DNA of 64,000 nucleotides from positions 806,001 through 870,000 of the forward strand of contig VXBP01001155.1 in the NCBI GenBank assembly GCA_013400115.1, given 5' to 3'. This document shows, piece by piece, positions 25,313 through 37,832 of this stretch; positions within the stretch are counted from its first letter, which is position 1, and each line of letters starts with the position of its first letter. The notes under the pieces are model-generated. The model made no database searches and was not told where the DNA came from. It was given only the letters and a program-made list of their open reading frames with translations. The position numbers were made by a program, and so were the translations under genes. This DNA is from Rhinopomastus cyanomelas. Lineage: Eukaryota; Chordata; Aves; Bucerotiformes; Rhinopomastidae.

Positions 25313-27580
25313 GGTAAGACCAGGAGATGGTCAAAGCCAATGAATTCTGAAATAGCTTCCTGCATGTAATAAGAGGCCAAAAAGAAAACAACATTTGAAG
25401 ATTTTATCAATCTGAAGAGTTGTATCAAAGCTGAGGATTAAATGAAGAGCTACATCTAGAAAGACACAGCTGAAGCATTACATGGTCATGAGTACGAAAG
25501 ATAATGTCAGTGATAGTGCAGAGCAGAGGACTGTGAGGGAAGGAAGAGCAAACAGACAAACTTAAGCTGGGGTGCAGCTATTCAGAATGAGGTAGGGAGC
25601 AAATAATACCAATGGGTTACAGGAAAGGAAACCAGAGCCATACAGAGAAAGGTATATAGGATGGAACTTGGTGGTCTAAATCTATTAATTATGTACATCC
25701 TTCATCACTGTGTGAGATAAAGGGTTTGTACCCCAGCAGTACAAAAATGTAGTAATTCATATGATAGCACTTTGTGTTATTTACATGATCTCATTACTCC
25801 CTCCATGGTATCAAGAATTGACATAGTTTATTTTTTTCTGCCCTTCCACCATATACTGGTATGGCTGTAAACTCGTTCCTCTTTCTTTTCTTTTTCTGTT
25901 AGGTCCTTTGATTGTCAAGCTTTTCAGTCTTGTTTTGTTTTGCACAAAGTTGGTAGGTGTATTAAGTTTCTCAGCTCCTCTGCTTGTGTCCATGTTACCT
26001 CTCTGATATAATTCTCTGTCTAGGGTTAACCTTCAACACCCTTAGTAGTGTCTGTTTTATCCAATTAAGCCTGTCCTAATTTCAAGAGCGGCTGAAAATT
26101 ATCACCATTCTGACGGCTGCTCAGAGCCCTTTTGGAAATGAACTGTGGTCCCAGTCCAGCTCCTGGTGGATGGTCCACATCTCCTAAGCACTGTTGCAGC
26201 TGGCACTAATTGGCACCCTGATTCTCAGTCTTAGTAGGCAGGTTAAGTACCAGATTGTGCAATGAATCATTTTCCCACTTCTGGGTGTGATCTACCTAGG
26301 TCAAAGTTGAAGCAGAAGAGGCCGTGAAGGAAGGTCAAAGTAATTGCTGCCTTCGCTGCTTGTTCTCTGTGACTCAGGGCTTCTCAGATTTCACAGTCTC
26401 TGAGGTAAAGCCTCTTGCTAGATGCTCCTCTTAAAAAACAATTTCTAGACCAGTATTGTAATTGTACAGCAACTGATGGTGATAAGAACAGTAATGTAAT
26501 AACAGGTTGGCAGAAACATTTTATTACCTTAATTGTGGATGTGAAGTAATTCTGCAAAAAAGAAGCAGGGAACTTGTAATACCACGCTTCAGTGGGATTC
26601 TCAGATATATTCAGATAGAAGCCGACTGCTATGAATGTCAGATGGTGGGTCCCCCAGGCTCCCTGGCAACCTGCATGTGACTAAGAAAGAGGGAACAGCT
26701 TGCTTCAAGTATCCTTCCAAGAGATGACATAGTTAGATAAACCCAACAGGGAGTATAGCACGTGGAGGGAGCAGTCTGGTAAGAGGAAACCATTCCCTGT
26801 GGGACTGGCTCCATATTGCCATGTGAAATGTTCAAAATACAGCTAGCTAGGAAAGCTGAATTTATTGCTTAATGAGCAGAGGACCCGGAAAAGATCATTG
26901 ACAACTGCAGCGTAAACACAGCCACTTAATAGGGAGTTACTGAATGCCAAGAGGAAATTAAAAAAATCTGTCCTACAAGCAGCACTTTCTACCATATAGA
27001 TTATGATTGGAATAAAGAGAGAACACAGAAAGCAGCTGCAGAGAACAGATGAGATACTAGATATGGTGGAAAGAAAAGAAGAACATAAATCCAGAGGGTA
27101 CTTTTTTTTGACTGCTGTAAGCATAAGAGTTGTGAAAAAGAAATTACGAAGGGAGACAAGTTAGCATAACAGCAGCAGAGTGACAGAGGTAACGTTAAAC
27201 GATGCTGTGACATTATTAAGAAGCTCAGCAACACACTCAACCTCCATCACAATGTCATCAGGACAGATGGCAACAATTGGCAAAGACAAGGCACAGCATG
27301 TCTGGAAAGCAATAACAGCCTATAGAAGAAAAAAAATAATACAGCAGCTATGGAAAACACAAGAGTACTACTGGTTTTTCTAGAGGTAAAACAACTATTT
27401 AGCCTCCACCCTGTGTGCTTGACACTACTGCCTGAGGAACATGACACAATTTCCCACTTTGTCAAAGCTTAGCAAAGACTCAGAAATTCTACAGAACTCA
27501 TTACTATCATTTATTATTCTTATTAGCACCAGTGAGACCCATTGTGAATGACTACATTGTGCTAGTCATCTACCTAAATC
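25313..27580. other. Non-coding, no recognised element
   Basis: Unique-looking AT-rich sequence. No element or credible coding frame was recognised. Confidence 0.5.
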
Positions 27581-27784
27581 AGAATCACAGAATCATTAGG
27601 GATTGGAAGGGACCTTGAAAGATCATCTAGTCCAATCCCCCTGCCACAGCAGGATCACCTAGACCAAGTCACAGAGGAACACATCCAGGCGGGTTTTAAA
27701 CATCTCCGGTGAAGGAGACTCCACAACCTCCCTGGGCAGCCTGTTCCAGTGCTCTGTCACCCTCACTGTTAAAATGGTTCCTGT
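27581..27784 (-). mobile_element. CR1 3' end, well preserved
   Basis: About 200 bp in minus orientation, close to the majority consensus in this window: octamer tail, CCAATCCCCCTGCCACAGC, CACCTAGACCAAGTCAC and CTCCACAACCTCCCTGGGC, truncated within the 'accctcactgttaaaa' segment. Few differences from its relatives, so relatively young. Confidence 0.95.
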
Positions 27785-28652
27785 AAAATGAGCTTAGAAT
27801 CAAAATACAGCACAAAACAAAACATTTGCTGGCAGACATGAGGAGTTTTAATGAAAGAGGCTTATCTTACAAGAATGTGAGCAAAGGTCACAGAGAAAAG
27901 ACAAAATAGGTAAAGCTATGGAGAATAAGGAAGGGTAGTTCGTTGTTCATAAAGATCTCACTTTTAAAGGTAACGGACAAAAAGACAGTGCAGGAGAAGA
28001 AAGTGAATGTAAGAAACAGTAAAACTCAGATAGGAAGCAGAAACTGTAGGAAGAGCTGCAATTATACCTGCGGCATCTAATAGTGAAACAAAAGAGAGAA
28101 ATATCTGAGGCAGGGAAAGCATGAAGTAAACAAATTGCTGAGTAACAGACAAACAGCAGTTCAGTCAGAGCTGGTGTAAGCCGAGCGAGACAAGTGAATC
28201 TTGATCTTCTTTCACCGGTAATGTCTGCTGTGAAGTCCACTGATGATTGATCAGCAGCGTTACCAAAATTCAAGCCTCTACATGTTGAGCTGTCACTAGA
28301 GGACAAAGTTAATCTCCTCTGGGTAACTGAGTCTGTAGAAAAAACTTGATAAAAATTAGTCCTCAGTCAGTCAGGTGGTGGGAGCTACAGAATCAAAGAA
28401 GGAAATCTTTCAGTAGCCAAGAGTTAGAATTAAATGTCCTTTGGCAAGGCACCTTGTGGATGGAATTTTTTCTGGGTAGAAATTGATATTGTTTATTTCT
28501 GCCTCCACAATTTTGCACAAAGACACATTTTAAACATGAGTTAAAGGGAATTTACAGAAGGGTAGAGAGCAGCAATACATAAAAAAGCAGTGTGAGAAGC
28601 CGTATGTGGCACCGGACCCTGCTGTTCAATTCCATGTGTGTTGGGTATTTGC
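27785..28652. other. Non-coding, purine-rich
   Basis: Purine-rich plus strand, especially 27840-28130. A 119-codon minus-strand frame (27947-28306) reflects this bias and has no recognisable domain. Confidence 0.45.
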
Positions 28653-28930
28653 TTGACCCTTCCCAGCTGTTATGTACTTCCTGATCCCCTAGATGATATG
28701 AGCCCCTTGCCTGATCAGCTTCCAGATGCTATACTGATCTCAATTCCTCCTGACCATAAGTCTCAACACCAACTCAGTTCCAGCTGCCATAAGCCTCATC
28801 CTTCCTCACCGAAGAGCTCCCTACCCAACAGTTCCCCCAAATGTCATAACCTGCCTGACCCTCCCAAGCTGTTCCAATCCTCCTGATCCCACACTGTAAA
28901 AACTCTTTGATTTGTCCCCTTCCCAGCTGC
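28653..28930. repeat. Degenerate pyrimidine-rich tandem repeat
   Basis: A loosely repeated motif of the form TTCCCAGCTG(C/T)TATG recurs near 28665, 28719, 28777, 28858 and 28916, each time with CCTGA(T/C)C nearby, at spacings of about 54-81 bp. It forces a proline/serine-rich plus-strand frame (28638-28886) that should not be read as a gene. Best explained as an old minisatellite. Confidence 0.5.
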
Positions 28931-31476
28931 TCTGCCCATTTCCACTGAAGGCTGTGGTCCAGAACCTATATCCTTGAAGTGTCCTACAAGCACAAAAATG
29001 TACAGTTATAGCTTGCTGGTTCCTTAGTGAAACAGTTTTCATTACAGGACACACACTTTCAGCCAGACTTCAGACAAACTTTCCTGCTGCAGTAGCTTTG
29101 TGGTGCTAAAAATCTGGCTTCATGTAGATTTATTAACATCTGGAACACTGCATTATTAAACATTTTCATTCACACTGTCCTGTATAACTCAATACCCATA
29201 TTATAATAATTGTATATTATATAAGCAATATATGTTAATATTCAACAGTTATACAGAATAAGCACATAAACATATGAAATAGGATAATAATACACACAAT
29301 ACAGCAATATCAATATATTTAGGATTTTTATTTTACACATGACTGCACAGAAAACTGAAGCTTCCTTTACTTAAGAATTGACCCCAAAACATAGGCCTAA
29401 TTTAGTTATCCTCAGGGTTCTTTATCCCCTTCTAACAGCATACTCCAAATCCTTTTTAACTTGTGCCCTCTTCACATTGTAATACTGGTCCAAAAAAAGC
29501 ACTGGCATATTGGGGTTGAGATTTTCAAACACAATTAGTAAATACATTAGGAGCAGCTTATCATTAGCACTATTTAGGTATCTGCTGAATATAATGCTAA
29601 AATGTTCACAAATCACACTTTGATACTATTTTGCATGAATTGTTTTCTCCAGAACTGTCACAGAGCTCATTGTGCACGATTGGTGACAGTCTTAAGAGGC
29701 TCAGTTACATACTTGGAGGGAGTGGGGGTAAAAACAAACCAAGACACAATGCGGGACTCAGAAGGTCATTCCTCTAACTCAGATAGTCTATTCTAAATGT
29801 TATATTCAAAATAAATGAGAAGCAAATATAATAAGATCTTTGGGTTTTTAGTATTTGGAAGATTCCACTTTCATCCACAAGTTCCCTTATTTCCCTCTTG
29901 TCCTGCACAGACAGTTAATGGTGCTTTTATTAGCTGTCCTACCACATTTCCTCTCATTCCACATCCATCTTACAACCCTTAACTTTATGCCTTGGCTAAG
30001 TAAATACTAGTACCAGCTATGGCTGGTCCCCAGCTTGGTATGTGACAATTCTCTGCAATGTACAACGCACAGCAGCAGCTAGAGACATCAGGAGTACCTG
30101 CTCAGGCACAGGAATAGCAGTCAGTCCTAGACTAGTGCTAGAATCTAGAGTTTACGCAGAATACAGATTTGGATACGTGGGGTCAGCTGAGAAACTGATG
30201 CCTGAAATCTGATGACTTTAGACAAGTCTGGACATGAGGAAGTCTTCTCCCTGAAAAATAGCTTCTCTATGATATGGAGGAAAGAAAGTGACATCTCTTT
30301 CAGTGTTTTGAGGGACTTTTTCATTTGTTTTGTCTTTGAAAATCTCAGATTTTCTAATAATGTTGCACATCAGTCTCTATAAGTGGTAAAGGAACATATA
30401 TGTCTTTTTTCAACTGTTATGTTTCCCAGAAACCACATAGCTCTTTCTACCTTCATGCCCCATGCATTCTGAAAATAAATAAGAGGAAGGTCACCTCAGA
30501 AGGATTCCCATTTATTTCAAAATTTATGAATCTGGGCCAGTAATCTCATGAGGACATTTGTGAAGTTCTTCCAGTTCCCTCCAGCCACCAGCATGGCAAA
30601 GAAAACAAAAACTGCAGCAAAACATTTTCAGAAGTCAGACACACCTACGTTTTCCTCAGAACTGACAAATGAGGTTCTTGCCCTATACTTCTGAATTTGT
30701 AAATTACCTGATCAAGATTCTTTTGTTTGGGGTTTTTATCACCAACGTGCTAGACTAAACCAAATCACATATGACACAAATACCACAAAGAGTAAGAGCT
30801 AATGCTGGCAGCCTCGTCTCAGTGTGCATTTAGGGAGGCAACTATTAAAAAAATGAAAAGTAACTAATGCTTCTCTTTCAGTGAATGAGACTTTCGATAT
30901 TTTATAGATATGTCCAAATTAAAAACCACTGTTTTGTACCTTATTCCCTAATAAGTCAGAGGACTACCCGTTAAATGGTTTCATTTGGTTTGTAAGCAGG
31001 GTAGACGTAAACATCTTCATTGTATAAGGATACATTTTCCCATAGAAGTTAGTTAATCATGGAATAAAAAGGCTGTCAAAGACAATGAAGAATGGGCAAA
31101 AATGGAAGGTGAAGATGCAAAGAGATGCTCTAGGTGCACCTCACAGCTGGTAGGTTAAACAACTGACACAGACTTGGCAGATTCTATTAGTAGCAGTCCT
31201 GTGGATGGCATATTTTTTGATACAGGAATTTGAAAAGTGCAGTTTTAAAATTTAAAGCACATACATAAAAAAATTAACATTCTACATTAGAGTTTCTCTG
31301 TATATCTGTGTGTAAGAGAGCAAGAGATCTCAAGTAAATCACACCTCTATAAGCCACCCATTCATAAAAGAGAAGCTATTGGGTAATTTGTCTTCTTTTC
31401 ACAACATGTAGAATTCCTGATGCAAAAATATTTGTCATTGCATTTCTCAGTGCATTTGTTCTGCATAAAACTCAAA
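28931..31476. other. Non-coding; very AT-rich block at 29185-29335
   Basis: The 29185-29335 segment is nearly all A and T with short ATATAT and AATAAT runs. The rest is unique-looking; no element is recognised. Confidence 0.45.
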
Positions 31477-32268
31477 TCAATTGTTCACTTCACTAATAGA
31501 ATGTATTTCTGTGGCATCAAGCTTTCCATCAATCTTAATCTCAATGCCTACATTTGAGTTACTGCTGAATATTTCTTCTCTAGCGAAGTGCAACACCTTT
31601 CGTTTCCATCTTTTCTCGTCTCCTTTGTGTAGCCTAGACACATTGAGTCTCCCGGGATCAAAAGAAACCAGAAAGCCAGGCTGATTTGTTAGACCCCACG
31701 GCTTGGCCTCAGGCACTAGTATGTACAGTCTGAGAGCTTCATTCTGATCCTTAGCACACGCATAATCTCTGTTACTATTAATGGAAGGGACACACATATA
31801 CTGAAATGTGCATATATGGATATTTTGGTCTTCCTCCAATAAATACCACAAATACACAACAAAATTATCCATCCAGGCTAGAAAAAATCTCTGTCCAGTG
31901 TGTGTTTTGCAGAGGAGCAATCTGGGATCTAACTTTTGAAATAAGAACTTTGCTGTGTTCTTAAACTGAAATACACCTAATATACTCTAGTGGATGGAAG
32001 CTTCTTCCAAAGCCCTGAGCAATGATAGAAGCCGGGTCATGGCATGGTAGGTGTTGAAGTTGTTCAGCACCAGAGAGGGAAGGAAGAACAGGTGTTTACA
32101 TTTCAAGAGTAAGCACTGAACTGGATTTAGTTCCCTTATGATCAAGGTTACATTGTCTGCAAAGGAAATACAGTCCTCAATTCTGTACATGAGGTGAGGG
32201 TACCTTAAGACAGCCTGTTTGTCACCAAAGAGAAGGAAGCAAAACAAATTACCACAGGCTAACCAAAG
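31477..32268 (-). other. Unidentified long reading frame (possible terminal exon or pseudogene)
   Basis: Minus strand, one frame: 93 sense codons (32268-31990), a TAG at 31989-31987, then 169 sense codons ending at TGA 31479-31477. The second part is not low-complexity. It has a hydrophobic stretch (FFLAWMDNFVVYLWYLL), then a polar segment with several cysteines, LYILVPEAKPWGL, and a charged C-terminal third (HKGDEKRWKRKVLHFAREE). A weak acceptor-like GTATTTCAG lies just after the TAG (minus strand, about 31972-31964), in phase with the second part, which would give a ~162-codon terminal exon. I do not recognise any family. No poly(A) tract follows, so a recent retrocopy is unlikely. A chance frame cannot be excluded. 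Confidence 0.35.
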
Positions 32269-32271
32269 TCA

Positions 32272-32890
32272 CATTCAAAATCTGATTCACAAACCTTTTA
32301 AAATCAGTGAGTCCCTTTTCAATAAAATCCCTGATGTTTCATGATGTCTAATGGTGCAAACACTCTTATTCCATTTCTGTAAACTATAAATTATTAATAA
32401 GATGTCTAAGTTTGTGTTTGAAAAATGTTGTCAACAGGGATATCAGATGTGTTACTGGTCATTTCAAACCATCTTTAATAGCTTTTTCTGCTTCCCTGGG
32501 TTGACTTATCATGACTGGGACAGTTACTGGCTTTGCTGCTGAGTTACTAAATAGAAAACAGCAGTTAAGTAGTTTTATAATTTTTTTTGAAACCAAAGTA
32601 CATTTTAAAAATATTGTCTCATTATTTCACTGACAGCATTTAAATAACTTAAGAGCACATGCAGAGACAACGAGACAGACAGAAGTGCTATATTTGTGTA
32701 CAAATTGCCCCAAACTTTGTGCCTCCTTGATAGTTTCATCCGTCTCTAATAAAGTAGCAGAAGAAAAGTCTCTTGTTTTCTTATAACTAATACATAGAGA
32801 TAAGCTACAAAAGTTAATTCTTTGCCCTCTCAGGGTTCAGGAACAAAGAGGTTTATCAAGGGAGAGAGCAGTTGTATATGATTTTAGAAA
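32272..32890. other. Non-coding, no recognised element
   Basis: AT-rich sequence upstream (on the minus strand) of the unidentified frame. No continuation of that frame is seen beyond the TGA at 32271-32269. Confidence 0.45.
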
Positions 32891-32940
32891 GATGATGATG
32901 ATGATGCAGTAGTAGTAGTAGTCATAGTAGTAGTAGTATT
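32891..32940. repeat. Trinucleotide microsatellite (GAT)n / (AGT)n
   Basis: Five GATGAT-type units (32891-32906) followed by two runs of AGT/TAG units (32909-32940) with a CAT interruption. The change from GAT to AGT suggests one array that has diverged. Confidence 0.93.
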
Positions 32941-35735
32941 GCTGTTATGATTACTATTATTTAGATTTGCCCCTAAAGGAAGCTGTCCACCACCACATTT
33001 AGATGATTAGCCTGTGCTCGACTGGTTAGAAAGCCTTCCTCCTTTGTATATTCAGAACAAGTTTCATGAGAACTATCTCAGAAACATCTGCCTTCATTAT
33101 AATTATATTTCTATTTCAGCTGCACCAAGCTATTTACAGATCAGCCTGTTCATAAAGAGCTTTATAATTAAGCAAACAGAAATATCTTTTTATAGGATGC
33201 AGATCTAGGGGCGATAATCACACACAAAATACACAGCAACAGTTGCAAATAGAGTGTTTAATGCTAGTTATACAGTTAGCGATGTGCTCAATAAGCCTGA
33301 CATGTCTTTGTTCCTAAATGTAAGAAAATACGGTCTTTGCTGCACAAATGTGCAAACTGCCTTTTTCATATACAAAAGGCCATATATTTCAGAGATGACT
33401 TGAAAGCCATCATGTAAGCAAGCCCTTGTTTCCCCCGTGCAACATGATTCCCAAGGTCTTTGGTGGAAAAAAGACTGACAGCATATATATGAATTTCGGC
33501 AGCGAGATATCTTATGTATGAAGTGTGACCTGATGCTCATGCTGATGGACATCAAAAGATTGAAAAGTTATATGAAAGAGTATTAGCAGAAGGGACAAAA
33601 GAAGACAATATTCCCTTTAACAAAATTACTGTCCAAATTCTTTTCACAGTGTAATGTGCTTCAGAAATCCAACATTATCTCTTACAAACATCATTATCAC
33701 ATCTCTCAAGATTGCAAACTTGCACATTTGCAGCACTTTCTTGGATGTGTGTAACCAGTTGTACACCCCAAGCAGTGGGTTTGTAAACTGAACTGCTGTG
33801 ATACACCATATGAAATCCAAGTGTGAGCAACATACCAAAGAAAACCACACAAAGACTAATTTAAACTACATATGACACCTCATTTTTCAAAACCAAGGTT
33901 TTGTTTGTAGGAATTTCTGTGGTGAGTTTCTTTTCCCTTCCTCATATTTAAACAATTCAAAACTGATAACTGAAAGCAGATAGCGAACCCCCATACCTAA
34001 CTAAAAACAAGACATGAATGGAAGTGATGCGAGATAATAACATTCTCACTAAAATCTTTGTTAAAATCATGTAAAATTAAGTTAATATATTCCAGGTAAA
34101 TGAACTAGTTTAATTTGGTTTAAAAGTTGTTTTTTATTGATGTTATTTTTATGTCCTTGAACAGTTTAAACGTGAGGTACTCTGGTAAGATATTCCTAGA
34201 AGGGAAATGAATGGAAGCCACCTGCATTTGCCAGTGTTCTTTAACATAAATTTTACAATGGTTCTTCATGCTTTCTTCTTGATTTTTCACATTCAGCATG
34301 GGTGCTTTGCCTCCTTGGAAGACCTTTCCTTTGTCCATTGACCATACAGGGTGCTTCTGGAGACAGAGCTACCAGTGGGCAATGTAAATACTCCTTCATC
34401 CAGCTGCACCACCTCTAAAGAGGTTTCATTGCCACAAGTACAGATTTCAGAAAGTGTTAAGTAGTTCTTGTAATCATGTTAGGCAAACAGTCTAAAACTT
34501 AGTAGTGGGATTACAGAAGTGTCCGATGCCTGATTTGTACTGCTGCTTAACTTGATAGGATCTTCCGGTAAACATCCAAAATTTACTTTATTACAATCAT
34601 TGAAACCAAAGACTTGATGACAGCTAAGCTCTGGTCTAACTGTGGTATTCCCTTCTTTTCCTCATCATGCCAAACCAGTATTTTATTCTAATTTCTCCTG
34701 GCTTCTCCAACTGTGTCTGCTCGATGCCTCTTGCCTTGCCTTTTAATTGTAGCTCTCGGAGAAAGTTATTTCCCTATTCTTTCTGAGCAGTGAAGCATAA
34801 TGAAGTCGAGAACTGTCACTCTTAGGTGCCATGACAATACAAATAACAAACAGGGCAGTATTTCTTTATCCACAGAACTGCACAGAGCAAGGGACTCAAA
34901 CTGAGAAATGTATTATGTAAAGGAAGAATATTGTTCCCTATTATGTTTTCATGCACTAAAAGAAAGCATGTCTTTTCTGTATCAAATGGTTTCTGGTTTA
35001 AATTATGAGGAAAGACGAAATATGTCTCAGTGAGGTTACAAGATATATGTTGTCTCTAATGTGAACAGCAAGGCGAAAATAATGTCATAAGGGACCAAAG
35101 CTATAAAAACCATGATAGAGACCATATCTCAGATAACACTGGGCAAGGAGCACACAACACAATGCTGATGACCACCACAGCCAACCTCTAAAGCTAAGAT
35201 GCAAGAATGCATGAATTTTGGCAGCCCTGAAATTTCAGGTTTCACATACAGAAGGCAAAAAGCATCACTGCTGTCTGTTACAGATTCATTCCAGTTGCAG
35301 CTTTCTAGCATTACTGTCCCTGTCAGACAGACCCAAAATGAACAGATATTTCTAAAGTTGGAGCTGCCTTTCATGAACTTTTTAGTCTGTAGATTGTGAG
35401 GCTAAGAACATGGACCTAGGTTTTGTGTGAAACCCCCAACTGTGTGAAGTGTGGAAAATGAAATGTCAAAGAAGAGCTTAAAATTTAACTTATTGATAGT
35501 ATCGATCATCTCTTTCTCTCCCCCAGTATGGAGATCGAAGGAATATAAATGCAGAACTTCTGATGACTGAAGTATTTAGTCCCAGAGGTGCTGGTTCTGG
35601 ATTAAGAACTCACTCCTGGCTTTCTTCCAGCTTGCTATCAACTCACATTATTGCACTGTTCCAGACCAAAATCCAACTGCAAAGAATGTTAAATGCTAGA
35701 AATGGGGGAATTGTAATGGAGCAGCTTTCTACCAA
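32941..35735. other. Non-coding; frame-hopping minus-strand frames
   Basis: Minus-strand frames of 68-95 codons occur at 33268-33555, 33644-33850 and 34120-34338, with shorter ones up to 34860, but they change frame repeatedly and match no family I know. No transposon is recognised. Confidence 0.4.
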
Positions 35736-35782
35736 TTCCTTTTGATTGTGGCTGACCCTTCAGTTCCCTTTGATTGTGGCTG
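35736..35782. repeat. 28-bp tandem duplication
   Basis: TTCCTTTTGATTGTGGCTG (35736-35754) is repeated with one change as TTCCCTTTGATTGTGGCTG (35764-35782), period 28 bp. Two units only. Confidence 0.85.
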
Positions 35783-37316
35783 CTCACTCCAACTGGTGAG
35801 CATGAGTTACTGGTGACTACTGGATAGCCTCTCCAGCTGAACAAGTACAGACAACTGTATGCACATCAGGTACACTAAAGATTTCATCATAACCACAAGG
35901 CTGCAAACGCAGACCTTTCACCATTAAGCCTGAAATGCTTCTACAGTGTGTGGGAGACACAAGTGTTGATATAGTGAGTTAGTGCTGTCCCAGGGCCAGC
36001 AACATGGCATGAGGTTTTAGGTGTTGTCATATTCTCACGTGTCAAATTATCTGGTCCGTGTTGTCCTTATGATGTGGTCAGAGCCTTATTATAGAACTCT
36101 TTGATGCAATTCAGCGCAGGCTAGATGAAAGAATAACTTGTAGTAGACAAATATAAAGCCTCTTAACTAGGAGTGTGATGTGTTCTGTGTGGGATATGTT
36201 TCATCAGCATATTCATAGCATGCGCCTCTGACAGATCCGAGTTTGATTCTCAAGGTGTGAAAGTGTCAAGCTATCATCAAGTCCCATTTTCCCATGCATG
36301 AAGTTTCTCATGTTTATCAGGAGAGGAAAGCCATAAAGCTCCACAGATCAGATATCTCCAACTGTGACTGCAAGCAAGAAGTTTTAGCTGTCTGCATCAG
36401 CCCTCTCCTCAGCTGAACAAGAGGATTTCACTTTCTTTATGCAAGAACACGGCAACGCAGCATTGTTCCCAATTTCTGGTTCTATCAGAAGGGAAGCAAA
36501 GGGATCCGGTCTTCCCTTCTCTCTTGAAATTACAGGAAATCCTTAAGACAGAAGAAACGGCATGGAAGGAATTGGCCTGGACAATGCATGTTGTTAAGTC
36601 TACCATCCACATCATGAATGTGACACATGTGGTCTTCAATATCAGAGCTAGGGGAACATCATTGCAAAAATAAGTTTTTATCACATATAATCCATGTTGT
36701 GAAGACAGTGTTTAAACTACCCTCAGCAGAAAAAAATAGGAAATTAAGGCTTCAGCAACAGACTTGGAGAAGGTGAGAATTAGGGAGAGTCAGATTCTGA
36801 GAATGAAAGATAGCCAAGTCAAAATAACTCTTAAAACCAAATCTGGATTATGAGCTGTCAAAACTATGTTGCCATTGGCTAGAAAAAATGTGAGTTATCA
36901 AAATACATTGCTCTCTGTCTAAGGCAACTAAATTTAAAAAGCAAGAGTGAGTAAGGAGGAAAAGCACAGAAAGACAACAGTCATGTGAAAAGGAAGCTCT
37001 CTGGTCTTCTGTACTACCTTTAAATCTAGATCCTGAAAAGGTCAAGCATTCAGACCATGAGATGAACAGTGGTCTGTTGACATACAGTTTCAGATGAGGC
37101 AGACTAAACAAATAGGAAGATACAACTGAACTGATGTCTTTCCAGCTTTTTACTTGAGCTTAACTCATTGCCTGACTGGAATCACCTTGCACTGCTTTCA
37201 TGCTTAAGTGACTTTGGTTTCATAGGAAAGTTCCTGTAAAAATGAACAATAATGTAGGTAATAATAAATTATAATTCTAGGCAATGTTCAGTTAAGCAGA
37301 GATGGCCACAGAATAG
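35783..37316. other. Non-coding, no recognised element
   Basis: Unique-looking sequence. Nothing recognisable. Confidence 0.5.
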
Positions 37317-37832
37317 GTGAGGGACCCAGAGCTGGACACAATACTCCAGATGTGATTTGACTAGGGCATAGCAGAGGGGGAGAAGAACCTCTCTTGATCT
37401 GCTAACCACCTCCATTCTGATCCACCCCAGGATGCTGTTGGCCCTCTTGGCCACAAGAGCACACTGCTAGCTTCATGGTCATCCTGCTGTCCACTAGAAC
37501 CCCCGGGTCCCTTTCTCTTACACTCCTCTCCAACAAGTCAGTCCCCAACCTATACTGGTACCTCATTATATTTCATGAAATTGCTCTCTGCCCAGCTCTC
37601 TAGCCTGTCCAGGTCTTGCTGAATGGCAGCACAGTTTGCAGGGGTGTAGGCCACACCTCCCAGCAAACTTGCTGACAGTGCACCCCAATCCCTCATCCAA
37701 GTCATTAATGAATAGATTGAATAAGACTGGTCCCAGTACTGACCCTTGAAAGACTCTACTAGATACAGGCCTCCAGCTAGACTCTGTCCCATTGACCACT
37801 ACTCTCTGGCTTCTATCCTACAGCCAGTTCAC
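37317..37832 (-). mobile_element. CR1 internal fragment lacking its 3' end
   Basis: Minus-strand CR1 covering the RT palm (37550-37799: SSWRPVSSRVFQGSVLGPVLFNLFINDLDEGLGCTVSKFA in two frames) and post-RT part (37269-37454: AKRANSILGWIRMEVVSRSREVLLPL). Similarity begins abruptly at GGTGAGGGACCCAG, so roughly 500 bp of C-terminal ORF2, the UTR and the octamer tail are absent. A 14-bp deletion at 37661-37664 removes the DDT of the catalytic box. A second deletion (about 40 bp) lies near 37562. Confidence 0.94.

Noticed and set aside
34120..34860. Series of protein-like minus-strand frames (35-72 codons) that might form a decayed gene
   Set aside because: The frame changes about every 50 codons and no family is recognisable. 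In three frames of AT-rich DNA such tiling is common, so it does not support a gene by itself. Worth including if 31477-32268 proves real.
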